A DNA stretch of 64,000 nt, from NCBI RefSeq assembly GCF_003696215.1, contig NZ_RFFG01000012.1:1-64000 (forward strand), given 5' to 3'. The notes under the pieces are model-generated. The model saw nothing but the letters and a program-made list of their open reading frames with translations, was not told where the DNA came from and searched no databases. The stretch is from Actinomadura harenae. Lineage in GTDB: Bacteria; Actinomycetota; Actinomycetes; Streptosporangiales; Streptosporangiaceae. The position numbers and the translations under genes are program-made. Within the stretch, counting starts at the first letter, position 1, and each line of letters begins with the position of its first letter. Shown one piece after another: positions 8,481 through 16,126 of the stretch.

Positions 8481-8544
8481 CCCAATGGCAGGAGGCACCA
8501 GTCTTAGGAACTGGACAGTGCGAGTTCGAGTCTCGCCGGCCCCA
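8471..8544 (+). tRNA. tRNA with anticodon UAG and short variable loop (class I)
   Basis: Complete cloverleaf: acceptor GGGGTCG/CGGCCCC with discriminator A8544; D arm GCC/GGC with GG in the loop; anticodon stem CCAGT/ACTGG around CTTAGGA (anticodon TAG at 8505-8507); variable loop ACAGT; T arm GCGAG-TTCGAGT-CTCGC. CCA is not encoded. The anticodon would read CUA (Leu), but bacterial leucine tRNAs have a long variable arm and this one has five bases. Amino-acid identity is therefore uncertain. Its first ten bases overlap the end of the HNH frame. Confidence 0.8.
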
Positions 8545-8556
8545 CGGCCTGGCGCA

Positions 8557-8584
8557 GAGGGGACGGCCCGCCGGCCGTCCCCTC
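8557..8584 (+). terminator. hairpin terminator after the tRNA
   Basis: A perfect 12-bp stem (8557-8568 with 8573-8584) and 4-base loop start 13 bases after the tRNA, followed by TTCCGTTC. Confidence 0.75.
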
Positions 8585-8706
8585 TTCCGTTCACAGTTTG
8601 AAAACGGGGGGTCGGCGGGGAGGGGGTCGCGGGCCTAGGGTGTGGGGAAAGCCGCCCGTGGGAGCGTGTGGGGCGGAAGCGGCCGACACTGACCGGGTGG
8701 GGCACC

Positions 8707-9672
8707 GTGAGCCAAGCTTTCAGCCATCGCGTGCTTCCGTACGACCGAGCGGACGACCTGCTGGACGGCGTGCTGCCGTTTCTGCGGGAGGGCATCGAGT
8801 CCGGCGACCGGGTCCTCGCGGTCACGACGCTGGCGATGCACATGCTGCTGCGGGACACGCTCGGGGCGGACGCGGCCGGCGTGGAGTTCTTCGAGTCCGA
8901 CAAGTGGTACGCGCATCCCGCGCGGTACCTCGCCGACACGCTGGCACTCGCCGAGACGGCGGCGTGGCAGAAGCGGCGGCTGCGGGTCCTCGGTGAACCC
9001 ACATGGGCGCGGCGCGGACCGCTGGAGCTGCTGGAATGGCAGCGGGTCGAGGCGATCACGAACGCGGCGTTCACCGGCACCGGCGCCGCGCTGCTCTGCG
9101 CCTACTCGCGGTCGCTGTCCCCCGGGGTGGTCGCGGCGTCCCGGCAGACGCACCCGGAGACGACGCGCGGGACGTCCACGCTGGCCAACCCCGGGTACCA
9201 GGAGCCGTGGGCGTACAACGCGCGGCTCGACGCCACGCCGCTGCACCCCGCGCCGGACGACTCCTACAAGCTGGACATCGACGTCCCCGACCTCTACTGG
9301 ATCCGCGCCTACGTGACCAACTTCGCGCGCCGGACGCCGCTGCCCGAGGACGACCTCCAGCGGCTTCTGGTGGCGGTGACCGAGGTGGTGACCAACGCGC
9401 TGCGGCACGGCCGTCCGCCGATCACGCTGCGGCTGTGGCTGGAGCCGGGCGAGCTGGTGTGCGAGGTGACCGACCACGGGCACTGGACGGAGCGGACCGG
9501 GTTCGGCCTGATCCCGCCGAAGCCCGTGGGCGGCGCGGGACGGTTCGGGCTGTGGGCGGTGCGCCTGTTGTGCTCGACCGTCCAGATCCGGACGGGGCGG
9601 GACGGGACGACGGTGCGGCTGAGGCTGCAGGTCCCGGCGGTGGTGGTGCCCATGCCCGTCAACTCAGCGTGA
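8707..9672 (+). CDS. MEDS sensor plus HATPase, RsbA-like anti-sigma kinase (copy 1)
   Basis: 321 residues. The N-terminal half is a MEDS (DcmR-type sensory) domain, from HRVLPYDRADDLLDGVLPF to about LLCAYSRS. The C-terminal half is a Bergerat-fold ATPase of the serine-kinase anti-sigma type with N box EVVTNALRHG, G1 motif EVTDHG and G2 motif GRFGLW, all intact. Families with this layout bind or phosphorylate STAS partners and sigma factors. GTG 8707 is chosen because conservation starts there; GTG 8668 is possible. First of four tandem MEDS genes. Confidence 0.8.
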   Translation: MSQAFSHRVLPYDRADDLLDGVLPFLREGIESGDRVLAVTTLAMHMLLRDTLGADAAGVEFFESDKWYAHPARYLADTLALAETAAWQKRRLRVLGEPTWARRGPLELLEWQRVEAITNAAFTGTGAALLCAYSRSLSPGVVAASRQTHPETTRGTSTLANPGYQEPWAYNARLDATPLHPAPDDSYKLDIDVPDLYWIRAYVTNFARRTPLPEDDLQRLLVAVTEVVTNALRHGRPPITLRLWLEPGELVCEVTDHGHWTERTGFGLIPPKPVGGAGRFGLWAVRLLCSTVQIRTGRDGTTVRLRLQVPAVVVPMPVNSA

Positions 9673-9793
9673 GGGAGCTTACGCAAAGGGCTTCTCTTTC
9701 TCGCCTCCCGGCGTACGCTGGTCGGGTCCGCGACAACCTGGATGGGCAGGCCATGGAGAGCACCCCTGGACCTATGAACGTCCCGTCAGCGAT

Positions 9794-10651
9794 GTGCGGC
9801 CGGGCGACCACGGGTTGCTCGGTTACGCCGACACCGAGGAGCGCGACCGTGTGGTCGGCCCCTTCGTGCAGGCGGCGCTGGCGACCGAGGAGAAGGTCGT
9901 CTACATCACCGACGACCCCGCCGAGCGGCTGCCGGGCCTGGAGCGATGCTCGCTCGACCTGGCGAAGCTGAAGTCGTCGCGCCAGCTGCGCGTGCTGTCG
10001 CGGCGGGAGGCGTGCCTGAGCCGGACGGGCGTCTTCGAACCGGCCAAGCTCGCCGACACGCTGTTCCGCGAGCGGGAGTCGGCGTTCGGCGAGGGCTACC
10101 GCGCCGTCCGGATGACCATGGACTCGACCTGGCTGCTGACCGAGCCGGGCGGGCCCGACATCGTGCTGAGCTGTGAGGACCGGGTCGACCAGGCGATCTC
10201 GCCGAGCACCATGGCGATGGGGATCTGCCAGATCGACGTGCATCGGTGCGGGACGCACCAGTTCAACGCCCTGCGGAAGTCGCACGAGGTGGTGATGCGG
10301 GTGGACGCCGAGTTCGACGACGGCATCCTGACGATCCGCCGGATCTACGGTCCGTTCGGCCTGCAGCTGCGGGGCGAGCTGGACGCGTCGCGGCACTCGC
10401 ACCTGTCGGAGCATCTCCTGCGGGCGATGGCGAGCCGCGAGGGCGACATCCACCTGAACGTCGCGGGACTCGACTTCATCGACATCGGCGGTCTGAACCT
10501 GCTGGCTCAGCACGCCGCCGAGCTGCCGAGGGGCGGCTCGCTGATCCTGGACCACCTGCGTCCGGACGTGGAGAACGTGATCACCATGGTGGGCTGGAAC
10601 CGGCTGCCGAGGCTGAGGCCGGGCGCCCCGATGGGAGGTGCCGCGTCATGA
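9794..10651 (+). CDS. MEDS sensor plus STAS domain protein (copy 1)
   Basis: 285 residues from GTG 9794: an N-terminal MEDS domain (RPGDHGLLGYADTEERDRVV to GICQIDVHR) and a C-terminal STAS domain typical of anti-anti-sigma factors. The site normally D-[ST]-[ST]-G reads DIGG, so no hydroxyl residue is available for phosphorylation. GTG 9794 has no ribosome binding site. The better-placed ATG 9753 is in another frame, and the sequence ERPVSDV just before 9794 matches the paralogue's N-terminus, so a 1-base shift near 9763-9770 is suspected. It overlaps the next gene by ATGA. Confidence 0.75.
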   Translation: MRPGDHGLLGYADTEERDRVVGPFVQAALATEEKVVYITDDPAERLPGLERCSLDLAKLKSSRQLRVLSRREACLSRTGVFEPAKLADTLFRERESAFGEGYRAVRMTMDSTWLLTEPGGPDIVLSCEDRVDQAISPSTMAMGICQIDVHRCGTHQFNALRKSHEVVMRVDAEFDDGILTIRRIYGPFGLQLRGELDASRHSHLSEHLLRAMASREGDIHLNVAGLDFIDIGGLNLLAQHAAELPRGGSLILDHLRPDVENVITMVGWNRLPRLRPGAPMGGAAS

Positions 10652-11604
10652 CCCCCTTCACACGGGAGGCCGTGGAGCCGAGACCCCTGGAGCACCGGGC
10701 GTTCCTGTTCGGCGGCATGGACGACTTCCTCGGGACGGCCGTCCCGTTCGTCCGGGAGGGCCTGGAGGACGACGACCGGTCGGTGGTCGTGGTCGTGAAG
10801 GGGACGCGCCTGGAGGCCCTGCGCGACCACTTCCCCGGCTGCGTCGACGACATGTTCATCGACGCGGACGCGTTCTACGACCACCCGGTGCGGACGCTGC
10901 GCAGCTACCTGGAGCTGGTGAAGGCGAAGGACCCGCGACGCGTGCACGCCCTGGCCGAGCCGGTCTGGCAGGCCGGGTGGAGCGAGCGCGAGACCCTCGA
11001 GTGGGCGCGCTACGAGTCGCTGATCAACGAGGTGTTCCAGGACACCGGGGCGTCGGCGCTGTGTCCGTACGACACGTCCACGCTGCCGCCGCGGATCCTG
11101 GAGCACGCGCGGCGCACGCATCCACGCCTGGTGCAGGACGGCGGCGAGTCCGAAAGCCGCCGGTTCGCCCCGCCGCGCGAGTTCTCGGCCGGGGTCGACC
11201 GCACCCGGGTCTTCCCGACGCCGCAGGATTCGGAGTACCTGCCGCTGACCAGCCACGACCTGCACGAGCTGCGGCAGTGGGTGGGCGACCGGGCCGACCG
11301 GCACGGCCTTCCCGGGCAGGACGCGCAGAACCTCGTCACCGCGGTGAACGAGGTCGCGGCGAACGCGCTGCGGCACGGCATCCCGCCGGTCGGTGTCCGC
11401 CTGTGGACGGACGGCCCGGACCTGTTCTGCGAGGTCGGCGACCACGGCTACTGGAGCGACTTCAGCCCGCTCGCCGGGTTCGTCCCGCCGAAGACGGCGC
11501 TGGAGAGCGGTTTCGGGCTCTGGACCGTCCGGCTCCTGGTCGACCTGGTCGAGGTCCGAGCGGGGTGGGACGGCACGTTCGTCCGGATGCGCGCGGGCCG
11601 CTGA
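10648..11604 (+). CDS. MEDS sensor plus HATPase, RsbA-like anti-sigma kinase (copy 2)
   Basis: 318 residues with the same layout as copy 1. The MEDS domain runs from LEHRAFLFGGMDDF to ALCPYDTS. The ATPase domain has N box NEVAANALRHG, G1 EVGDHG and G2 GFGLW, all intact. ATG 10648 has a GGGAGGTG site at 10633-10640 and overlaps the stop of the MEDS-STAS gene, so the two products are made together and are probably partners in a partner-switching circuit (inference). Confidence 0.8.
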   Translation: MTPFTREAVEPRPLEHRAFLFGGMDDFLGTAVPFVREGLEDDDRSVVVVVKGTRLEALRDHFPGCVDDMFIDADAFYDHPVRTLRSYLELVKAKDPRRVHALAEPVWQAGWSERETLEWARYESLINEVFQDTGASALCPYDTSTLPPRILEHARRTHPRLVQDGGESESRRFAPPREFSAGVDRTRVFPTPQDSEYLPLTSHDLHELRQWVGDRADRHGLPGQDAQNLVTAVNEVAANALRHGIPPVGVRLWTDGPDLFCEVGDHGYWSDFSPLAGFVPPKTALESGFGLWTVRLLVDLVEVRAGWDGTFVRMRAGR

Positions 11605-11796
11605 CCCCCGGCGACGGCCCCCCATCGGACGCGGGCGGTTCGGCGGCGTCCGGGCTGGTTGGTGGGCGCCGTGGCGGTGGGTCCCGAGTCGTCCGGTTGT
11701 CAGATACCGGGAGAACAGGGTGAGGGTTCGGCTACGTGACGTGGCTTCCTGGTCGTAGTCTGGACGCATCCGGAAGTGGCCGCGGTGGAAGGCGTT

Positions 11797-12657
11797 ATGG
11801 AGACCCTCAGCTCGGTCCGCAGGCCGGTCCGTGAGCTGCGGCCCGGCGACCACGCGTGGCTGGCGTACTCGGGTGAGGACGAGCAGCGGCATGTGGTCGG
11901 CTCCTTCGTCCGGGACGGGCTCGATTCCGACCACAAGGTGATCTACCTGGCCGGGTCCGACGATGTGGATGTTCCGGGCATGAACGGCGTTTCGCCACGT
12001 CCGGGCCTGCTGACGGTGGTGCCGCTCGCGGACGCGCGGCGTCCGGACGGCGGCTTCGATCCGGCGACGGTGCTGAAGGTGCTCGCGAGCGAGATCGCGG
12101 GCGCGGAGGACGGCGACTTCCCGACGATCCGGGTCACCGTCGACATGACCTTCGTGCTGGAGCGGCCGGACGGCCTGACCGAGCTGCTGCGCTGCGAGCG
12201 GCAGCTCGAGCGCGCGGTGTGCCCGAGCACCCGGGTGACGGCGATCTGCCAGATCGACCGGCGGCGGCTGACCCCGGACGCGCGTTCCGCCCTCGCCGCG
12301 TCCCATTCGACGTTCGTGACGCCGAACCCGGAGTTCTCCGACTCGGTGCTGCAGATCGTCCGGACGTTCTCGCCGGTCGGGCTGTCGCTGCTGGGCGAGC
12401 TCGACGCGTCCCGGCACATGGTCCTGGACGAGGCGCTGAACGCCGTGCTCGCCGCGAGCCGCGGCGAGGAGATCCACCTCGACCTCGCCGGGCTCGGCTT
12501 CATCGACCTCGGCGCCCTGAACATGCTCGCCGACGTCGCCGCCCGCCGCTCCGGGACGGGTCCCCTCGTCCTGGACAGCATGCCCGTGCAGCTCCGCACC
12601 ATCATGGAGACGGTCGGCTGGCACATGCTCCCCGGCCTGCGGCTCGGCAGCGTCTGA
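11797..12657 (+). CDS. MEDS sensor plus STAS domain protein (copy 2)
   Basis: 286 residues: MEDS domain from RPGDHAWLAYSGEDEQRHVV to AICQIDRRR, then a STAS domain. The usual phosphoserine site reads DLGA, so it too lacks a Ser/Thr acceptor. ATG 11797 with GGTGGAAGG upstream is preferred over GTG 11776. A gap of 192 bases after copy 2 of the kinase suggests its own promoter. It is convergent with the sigma-factor cluster. Confidence 0.8.
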   Translation: METLSSVRRPVRELRPGDHAWLAYSGEDEQRHVVGSFVRDGLDSDHKVIYLAGSDDVDVPGMNGVSPRPGLLTVVPLADARRPDGGFDPATVLKVLASEIAGAEDGDFPTIRVTVDMTFVLERPDGLTELLRCERQLERAVCPSTRVTAICQIDRRRLTPDARSALAASHSTFVTPNPEFSDSVLQIVRTFSPVGLSLLGELDASRHMVLDEALNAVLAASRGEEIHLDLAGLGFIDLGALNMLADVAARRSGTGPLVLDSMPVQLRTIMETVGWHMLPGLRLGSV

Positions 12658-12663
12658 CCCTCG

Positions 12664-13290
12664 TCAGGAGGTCGGCCGGACGCCGCCGGTCGGTGTGGGG
12701 CCGTGCGGCGGACGGGTCGCGGTGGGCGCCGTGCCCGGGGGCGGAGGCTCGCCCGTCCCGCTCATCGACGGAGGCGCCGTGGGCTCGCCGGACGGCCGGC
12801 TGCTCGGCGGGCCGCCGCTCGTGGACGGCGTCCCGGGCGTGGGGGTCGCTGTGGACGGGAACGCCGTCGAGACGTGCTGCGAGGGCGTCGGCATCGGAGA
12901 CGGCGTGGACGGCGGGCCCGGACGCGTCGGCGCGGGCGCGGGCACGACCTGGTCGGCCGGACGCGTCTTCTCCTCCCCGCCCTCGGGACGCAGCACGACC
13001 ACCAGCATCAGGACGACGACAGCCGCCGCCACGCCCACCCCGGCCCACACCGCGCGCCGCCGGACGCCGCGTCCGGACGCGCCCCCGTGGGCATCCGAAG
13101 CGGCCTCCCGTCCCGGCGGCGAGGTGCGGGTGCTGCGGGTCAGGGAGAGGAGGCTGCGCCGGGGGGCCGTGCGGTCCGGGGCCGCGGACGCCGTCTCGCG
13201 GAGGCGGTGCAGCAGGGCGGTGTCGGGCTGGATGTCGTCCGCGGCGCGGCGGAAGTGGTCGCGCAGGGCGGCGCCGAGGTCATCGTCCAT
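12664..13290 (-). CDS. single-span membrane protein linked to the sigma factor
   Basis: 208 residues. A cytosolic N-terminus (ALRDHFRRAADDIQPDTALL), a basic stretch, one membrane helix (AVWAGVGVAAAVVVLMLVVV, about residues 80-100) and a long Pro/Thr/Ser-rich outer tail. It overlaps the end of the sigma factor by 11 bases in the same direction. By position and topology it could be a cognate anti-sigma or membrane sensor, but no zinc-binding anti-sigma motif is visible. Confidence 0.6.
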   Translation of the reverse strand: MDDDLGAALRDHFRRAADDIQPDTALLHRLRETASAAPDRTAPRRSLLSLTRSTRTSPPGREAASDAHGGASGRGVRRRAVWAGVGVAAAVVVLMLVVVLRPEGGEEKTRPADQVVPAPAPTRPGPPSTPSPMPTPSQHVSTAFPSTATPTPGTPSTSGGPPSSRPSGEPTAPPSMSGTGEPPPPGTAPTATRPPHGPTPTGGVRPTS

Positions 13291-13804
13291 GCGTGCGGCC
13301 CTCCCGGACGTGCGCGCGCAGCGCCGCCATGGCGCGCGCGGTGTGGCTCTTGACGGTGCCCCGGCTGATCCCGAGGGTGTCGGCGATCTCGCGTTCGCCG
13401 AGATCGCACCAGTAGCGGAGGACGACCACGGCGCGCTGCTGGGCGGGCAGGGCGCGCAGCGCGTCCTCCAGTTCGCCGTCGAGGGGCGAGTCCTGGAGCG
13501 GGTCGCGGCCGGCGATGCGGTCGAGGTCGGCGACGCTCCCGGCGGGCAGGTCGCGGCGGCGGGCGCGGCGTTTGCCCTCGTCGATGGCCAGATTGACCAG
13601 GACGCGGCGGGCGTACGCCTCGGGGTCGCCGTCCGCGAGCCGCCGCCAGCGCCGGGCGACCCGTTCGTAGGCGACCTGGAGGAGGTCCTCGGCCAGGTGC
13701 CGGTCGTAGACGAGGAAGACGGCGGTGCGCAGCAGGCGGCCCGCGGTGGCGGTCACGAACTCCTCGAACGTGTCCGTCGCGCCGCGGGCCTCCCGGGTGC
13801 TCAA
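13280..13804 (-). CDS. SigE-family ECF RNA polymerase sigma factor
   Basis: 174 residues with region 2 (EEFVTATAGRLLRTAVFLVY, then HLAEDLLQVAYERVARRW) and region 4 (LPAQQRAVVVLRYWCDLGE, then a helix-turn-helix with SRGTVKSHTARAMAALR). This is the actinobacterial SigE-like subgroup. The first possible start is TTG 13804, with no good ribosome binding site; an internal GTG would cut into region 2. It is coupled to the downstream membrane protein, a likely regulator. Confidence 0.85.
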   Translation of the reverse strand: MSTREARGATDTFEEFVTATAGRLLRTAVFLVYDRHLAEDLLQVAYERVARRWRRLADGDPEAYARRVLVNLAIDEGKRRARRRDLPAGSVADLDRIAGRDPLQDSPLDGELEDALRALPAQQRAVVVLRYWCDLGEREIADTLGISRGTVKSHTARAMAALRAHVREGRTHGR

Positions 13805-13823
13805 TGTGGACAGAACCGCGTCC

Positions 13824-14312
13824 CTACTGCCCGGACTCGGTCGGCTCGACCTTCGGCGGGACGGGCGCGGGCGTCGGCGTCACGCAGTACGGCTCGCCCG
13901 GACGGGTGGACGGCCGCGGCTTGCCCCCGGCGGTCGACGGGATCGGGCTCGGCTCACCCGCCGGGACGCCCTTGACCGACGGAACGGGCTTCGGCGGCGT
14001 GCTGGGACGCGTCGGCGTGGCCGTGGACGGCATCGGACGCGGCGGCCTCGTCGGGATGGGCGTCGCTGTGCTGGGCTTGGCCGTGGGCGTGGCGGGCCGG
14101 GTCTGGGGGCAGGTCCATCCGGGGGTTCTCGGCTTGACCTTGGGGGCGGCGGCGTGCGCGCGGGCCGACTCGTTCGCGGAGACCGTGGCCGTGCGCGTCG
14201 TGCCGCCGTCCTCGCCGGCGCCGAGCCAGATCCCTGCGGCGAGCACACCCGCGCCGCCCAGCCCGGCGACGATCGTCGCGGCCGCGCGCCGTCGGCCGGC
14301 AATGTTGATCAT
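13824..14312 (-). CDS. exported Pro/Thr-rich protein
   Basis: 162 residues. A basic N-terminus and hydrophobic segment (AAATIVAGLGGAGVLAAGIWL) form a signal peptide or anchor. The rest is low-complexity Pro/Thr/Ser with TATPTRPS-type repeats and two cysteines. GAGGAG precedes ATG 14312. It lies 19 bases upstream of the sigma-factor start and resembles the tail of the sigma-linked membrane protein, so the three genes may be one operon. Function unknown. Confidence 0.6.
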   Translation of the reverse strand: MINIAGRRRAAATIVAGLGGAGVLAAGIWLGAGEDGGTTRTATVSANESARAHAAAPKVKPRTPGWTCPQTRPATPTAKPSTATPIPTRPPRPMPSTATPTRPSTPPKPVPSVKGVPAGEPSPIPSTAGGKPRPSTRPGEPYCVTPTPAPVPPKVEPTESGQ

Positions 14313-14426
14313 GCTGCTCCTCGGGGAAGTCGAACTACACCCCCTACAACCCCCGCCGTCCCGCGCCCGGTTGTCATGGATCCGGATTTCTTCCGACTTC
14401 GGCGAGCGCGGTGGACGGATGAGAAA

Positions 14427-14453
14427 AGCCCGCCCCCCGAGGAGGGGCGGGCT
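14427..14453 (-). terminator. rho-independent terminator of the rph-rdgB run
   Basis: 10-bp perfect stem (14427-14436 with 14444-14453). Read on the minus strand it is followed directly by TTTTCTC. It lies 15 bases after the rdgB stop. Confidence 0.85.
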
Positions 14454-14468
14454 CGGCTCACGAGGAGG

Positions 14469-15077
14469 TCAGGCGGAGAGGGCGCGCGGGAGGATCTCGG
14501 CGAGGGCGCGGAAGGCCCGGCCGCGGTGGCTGATGGCGTCCTTCTCGGCCGGGTCGAGCTCGGCGCTCGACCGGGTCTCGCCGTCCGGCAGGAAGATCGG
14601 GTCGTAGCCGAAGCCGCCGGTGCCGCGCGGCTCGCGCAGGATGACGCCGTGCATCCTGCCGTCCACGACGTGCTCGGCGTGGCCGGGGACGACGAGGGCG
14701 GCGGCGCAGTAGAAGTGGGCTGCGCGGGCGTCGTCGGCGACGTCGGCGAGCTGGTCGAGGACGAGGTCGAGGTTGGCGCGGTCCTTGTCGCCCGTCTTCT
14801 CGCCGAAGCGCCCGGACCAGCGGGCGGACAGGACGCCGGGCATGCCGCTCAGCGCGTCGACGCACAGGCCCGAATCGTCCGAGACGGCGGGCAGGCCGGT
14901 GTGCGCGGCGATCGCGCGGGCCTTGAGCAGCGCGTTCCCGGCGAAGGTCAGCTCGGTCTCGGGCACCTCGGGGGCGTCCGGGAACACGTCGAGACCGATC
15001 ACCTCGATGCCGTCGAGGATCCGCCGCAGCTCGTCGATCTTGCCCTGGTTGCGGGTGGCGAGGACGACCCGGCTCAT
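14469..15077 (-). CDS. rdgB: RdgB/HAM1 XTP/dITP pyrophosphatase
   Basis: House-cleaning pyrophosphatase, 202 residues, that hydrolyses non-canonical purine triphosphates (XTP, dITP). Substrate and metal motifs: [12 protein letters not shown] at the N-terminus, [10 protein letters not shown] in the middle, [11 protein letters not shown] and the C-terminal [11 protein letters not shown]. It overlaps the rph stop by 4 bases (ATGA). The order murI, MBL hydrolase, rph, rdgB matches Rv1338-Rv1341 of M. tuberculosis. Confidence 0.95.
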   Translation of the reverse strand: MSRVVLATRNQGKIDELRRILDGIEVIGLDVFPDAPEVPETELTFAGNALLKARAIAAHTGLPAVSDDSGLCVDALSGMPGVLSARWSGRFGEKTGDKDRANLDLVLDQLADVADDARAAHFYCAAALVVPGHAEHVVDGRMHGVILREPRGTGGFGYDPIFLPDGETRSSAELDPAEKDAISHRGRAFRALAEILPRALSA

Positions 15078-15793
15078 CGGCCGAGCGCCTGGGCCTGCAG
15101 CCGGGTCAGCTCGGCGCAGCCGCCCGCGGCGAGGTCGAGCAGGGCGTCGAGCTCGGCGCGGTCGAACGGCGCGCCCTCGGCGGTGCCCTGCACCTCGACG
15201 AACCGGCCGTCGCCCGTGCAGACGACGTTCATGTCGGTCTCGGCGCGGACGTCCTCGGTGTACTCCAGGTCGAGCCGGGCCTCGCCGTCGACCACGCCGA
15301 CGCTGACCGCGGCCACGGAGGTGACCAGCGGGTCGGCCTTGACCAGGCCGCGCTCGCGCATCCACGAGACGGCGTCGGCGAGCGCCACGTACGCGCCGGT
15401 GATCGCGGCCGTGCGGGTGCCGCCGTCCGCCTGGAGGACGTCGCAGTCGAGCTGGACGGTGTTCTCGCCGAGCGCCTTGAAGTCGATGCAGGCCCGGATC
15501 GACCGGCCGATCAGCCGGGAGATCTCCTGCGTGCGGCCGCCGAGCCGTCCCTTGACGGACTCGCGGTCGCTGCGGGTGTGGGTGGCGCGCGGCAGCATCG
15601 CGTACTCGGCGGTCACCCAGCCGAGACCGCTGTCGCGCCGCCAGCGGGGCACCGAGTCCTGGACGGAGGCCGCGCACAGCACCCGGGTCGCGCCGAACTC
15701 GACCAGCACCGAGCCCTCGGCGTGATCGAGCCAGTCGCGCTGGATGCGAACGGTTCGGAGCTGGTCTGCCGCGCGGTCCTCAGGTCGTGCCAT
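15074..15793 (-). CDS. rph: ribonuclease PH
   Basis: Phosphorolytic 3'-5' exoribonuclease that trims tRNA 3' ends, 239 residues. Family motifs: [16 protein letters not shown] (RNA and phosphate binding), [17 protein letters not shown] and [19 protein letters not shown] near the C-terminus. ATG 15793 (MARPEDR) is preferred over GTG 15802. Coupled to rdgB by overlap. Confidence 0.95.
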   Translation of the reverse strand: MARPEDRAADQLRTVRIQRDWLDHAEGSVLVEFGATRVLCAASVQDSVPRWRRDSGLGWVTAEYAMLPRATHTRSDRESVKGRLGGRTQEISRLIGRSIRACIDFKALGENTVQLDCDVLQADGGTRTAAITGAYVALADAVSWMRERGLVKADPLVTSVAAVSVGVVDGEARLDLEYTEDVRAETDMNVVCTGDGRFVEVQGTAEGAPFDRAELDALLDLAAGGCAELTRLQAQALGR

Positions 15794-16030
15794 GCCCACC
15801 ACCCTAACGCCCTCGCCCGACCGCCCACGCCCCCGAGCCCGGCGTCCCGTCCGGCCCGCCGAGGACGCCTCAGAGTCCCGGGCAGGCCGGCGGATCGCGC
15901 CGTCCGCCCAGGTCAGATGCTTGTGGAAGGCCGCGCCCGGTGGGACGCCGGGGGTGGGGCGTCAGGCCGGAGCGCGGTGGAACGCGGCTCGGTCCGGGGT
16001 GGGGACCGTGGCGGCGTGGTGAGACGGCCG

Positions 16031-16126
16031 GTGGTCGGACGTCGCGGTGGTCGGACGTCGCGGTGGTCGGACGTCGCGGTGGTCGGACGTCGCGGTGGTC
16101 GGACGTCGCGGTGGTCAGACGTCGTA
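16031..16126. repeat. 16-bp tandem repeat at the 3' end of the MBL gene
   Basis: Five exact copies of a 16-bp unit (GTGGTCGGACGTCGCG) from 16031 to 16110, then a diverged sixth copy (16111-16126) that contains the stop codon of the minus-strand MBL gene. The array looks like repeated duplication of that gene end. Confidence 0.9.

Noticed and set aside
8471..8544. tRNA as attachment site of an integrated element
   Set aside because: No integrase and no duplicated tRNA 3' end is visible in the following sequence.
16031..16126. CRISPR array
   Set aside because: Direct tandem units without spacers and no cas genes; the 38843-38955 and 46082-46148 arrays fail for the same reason.
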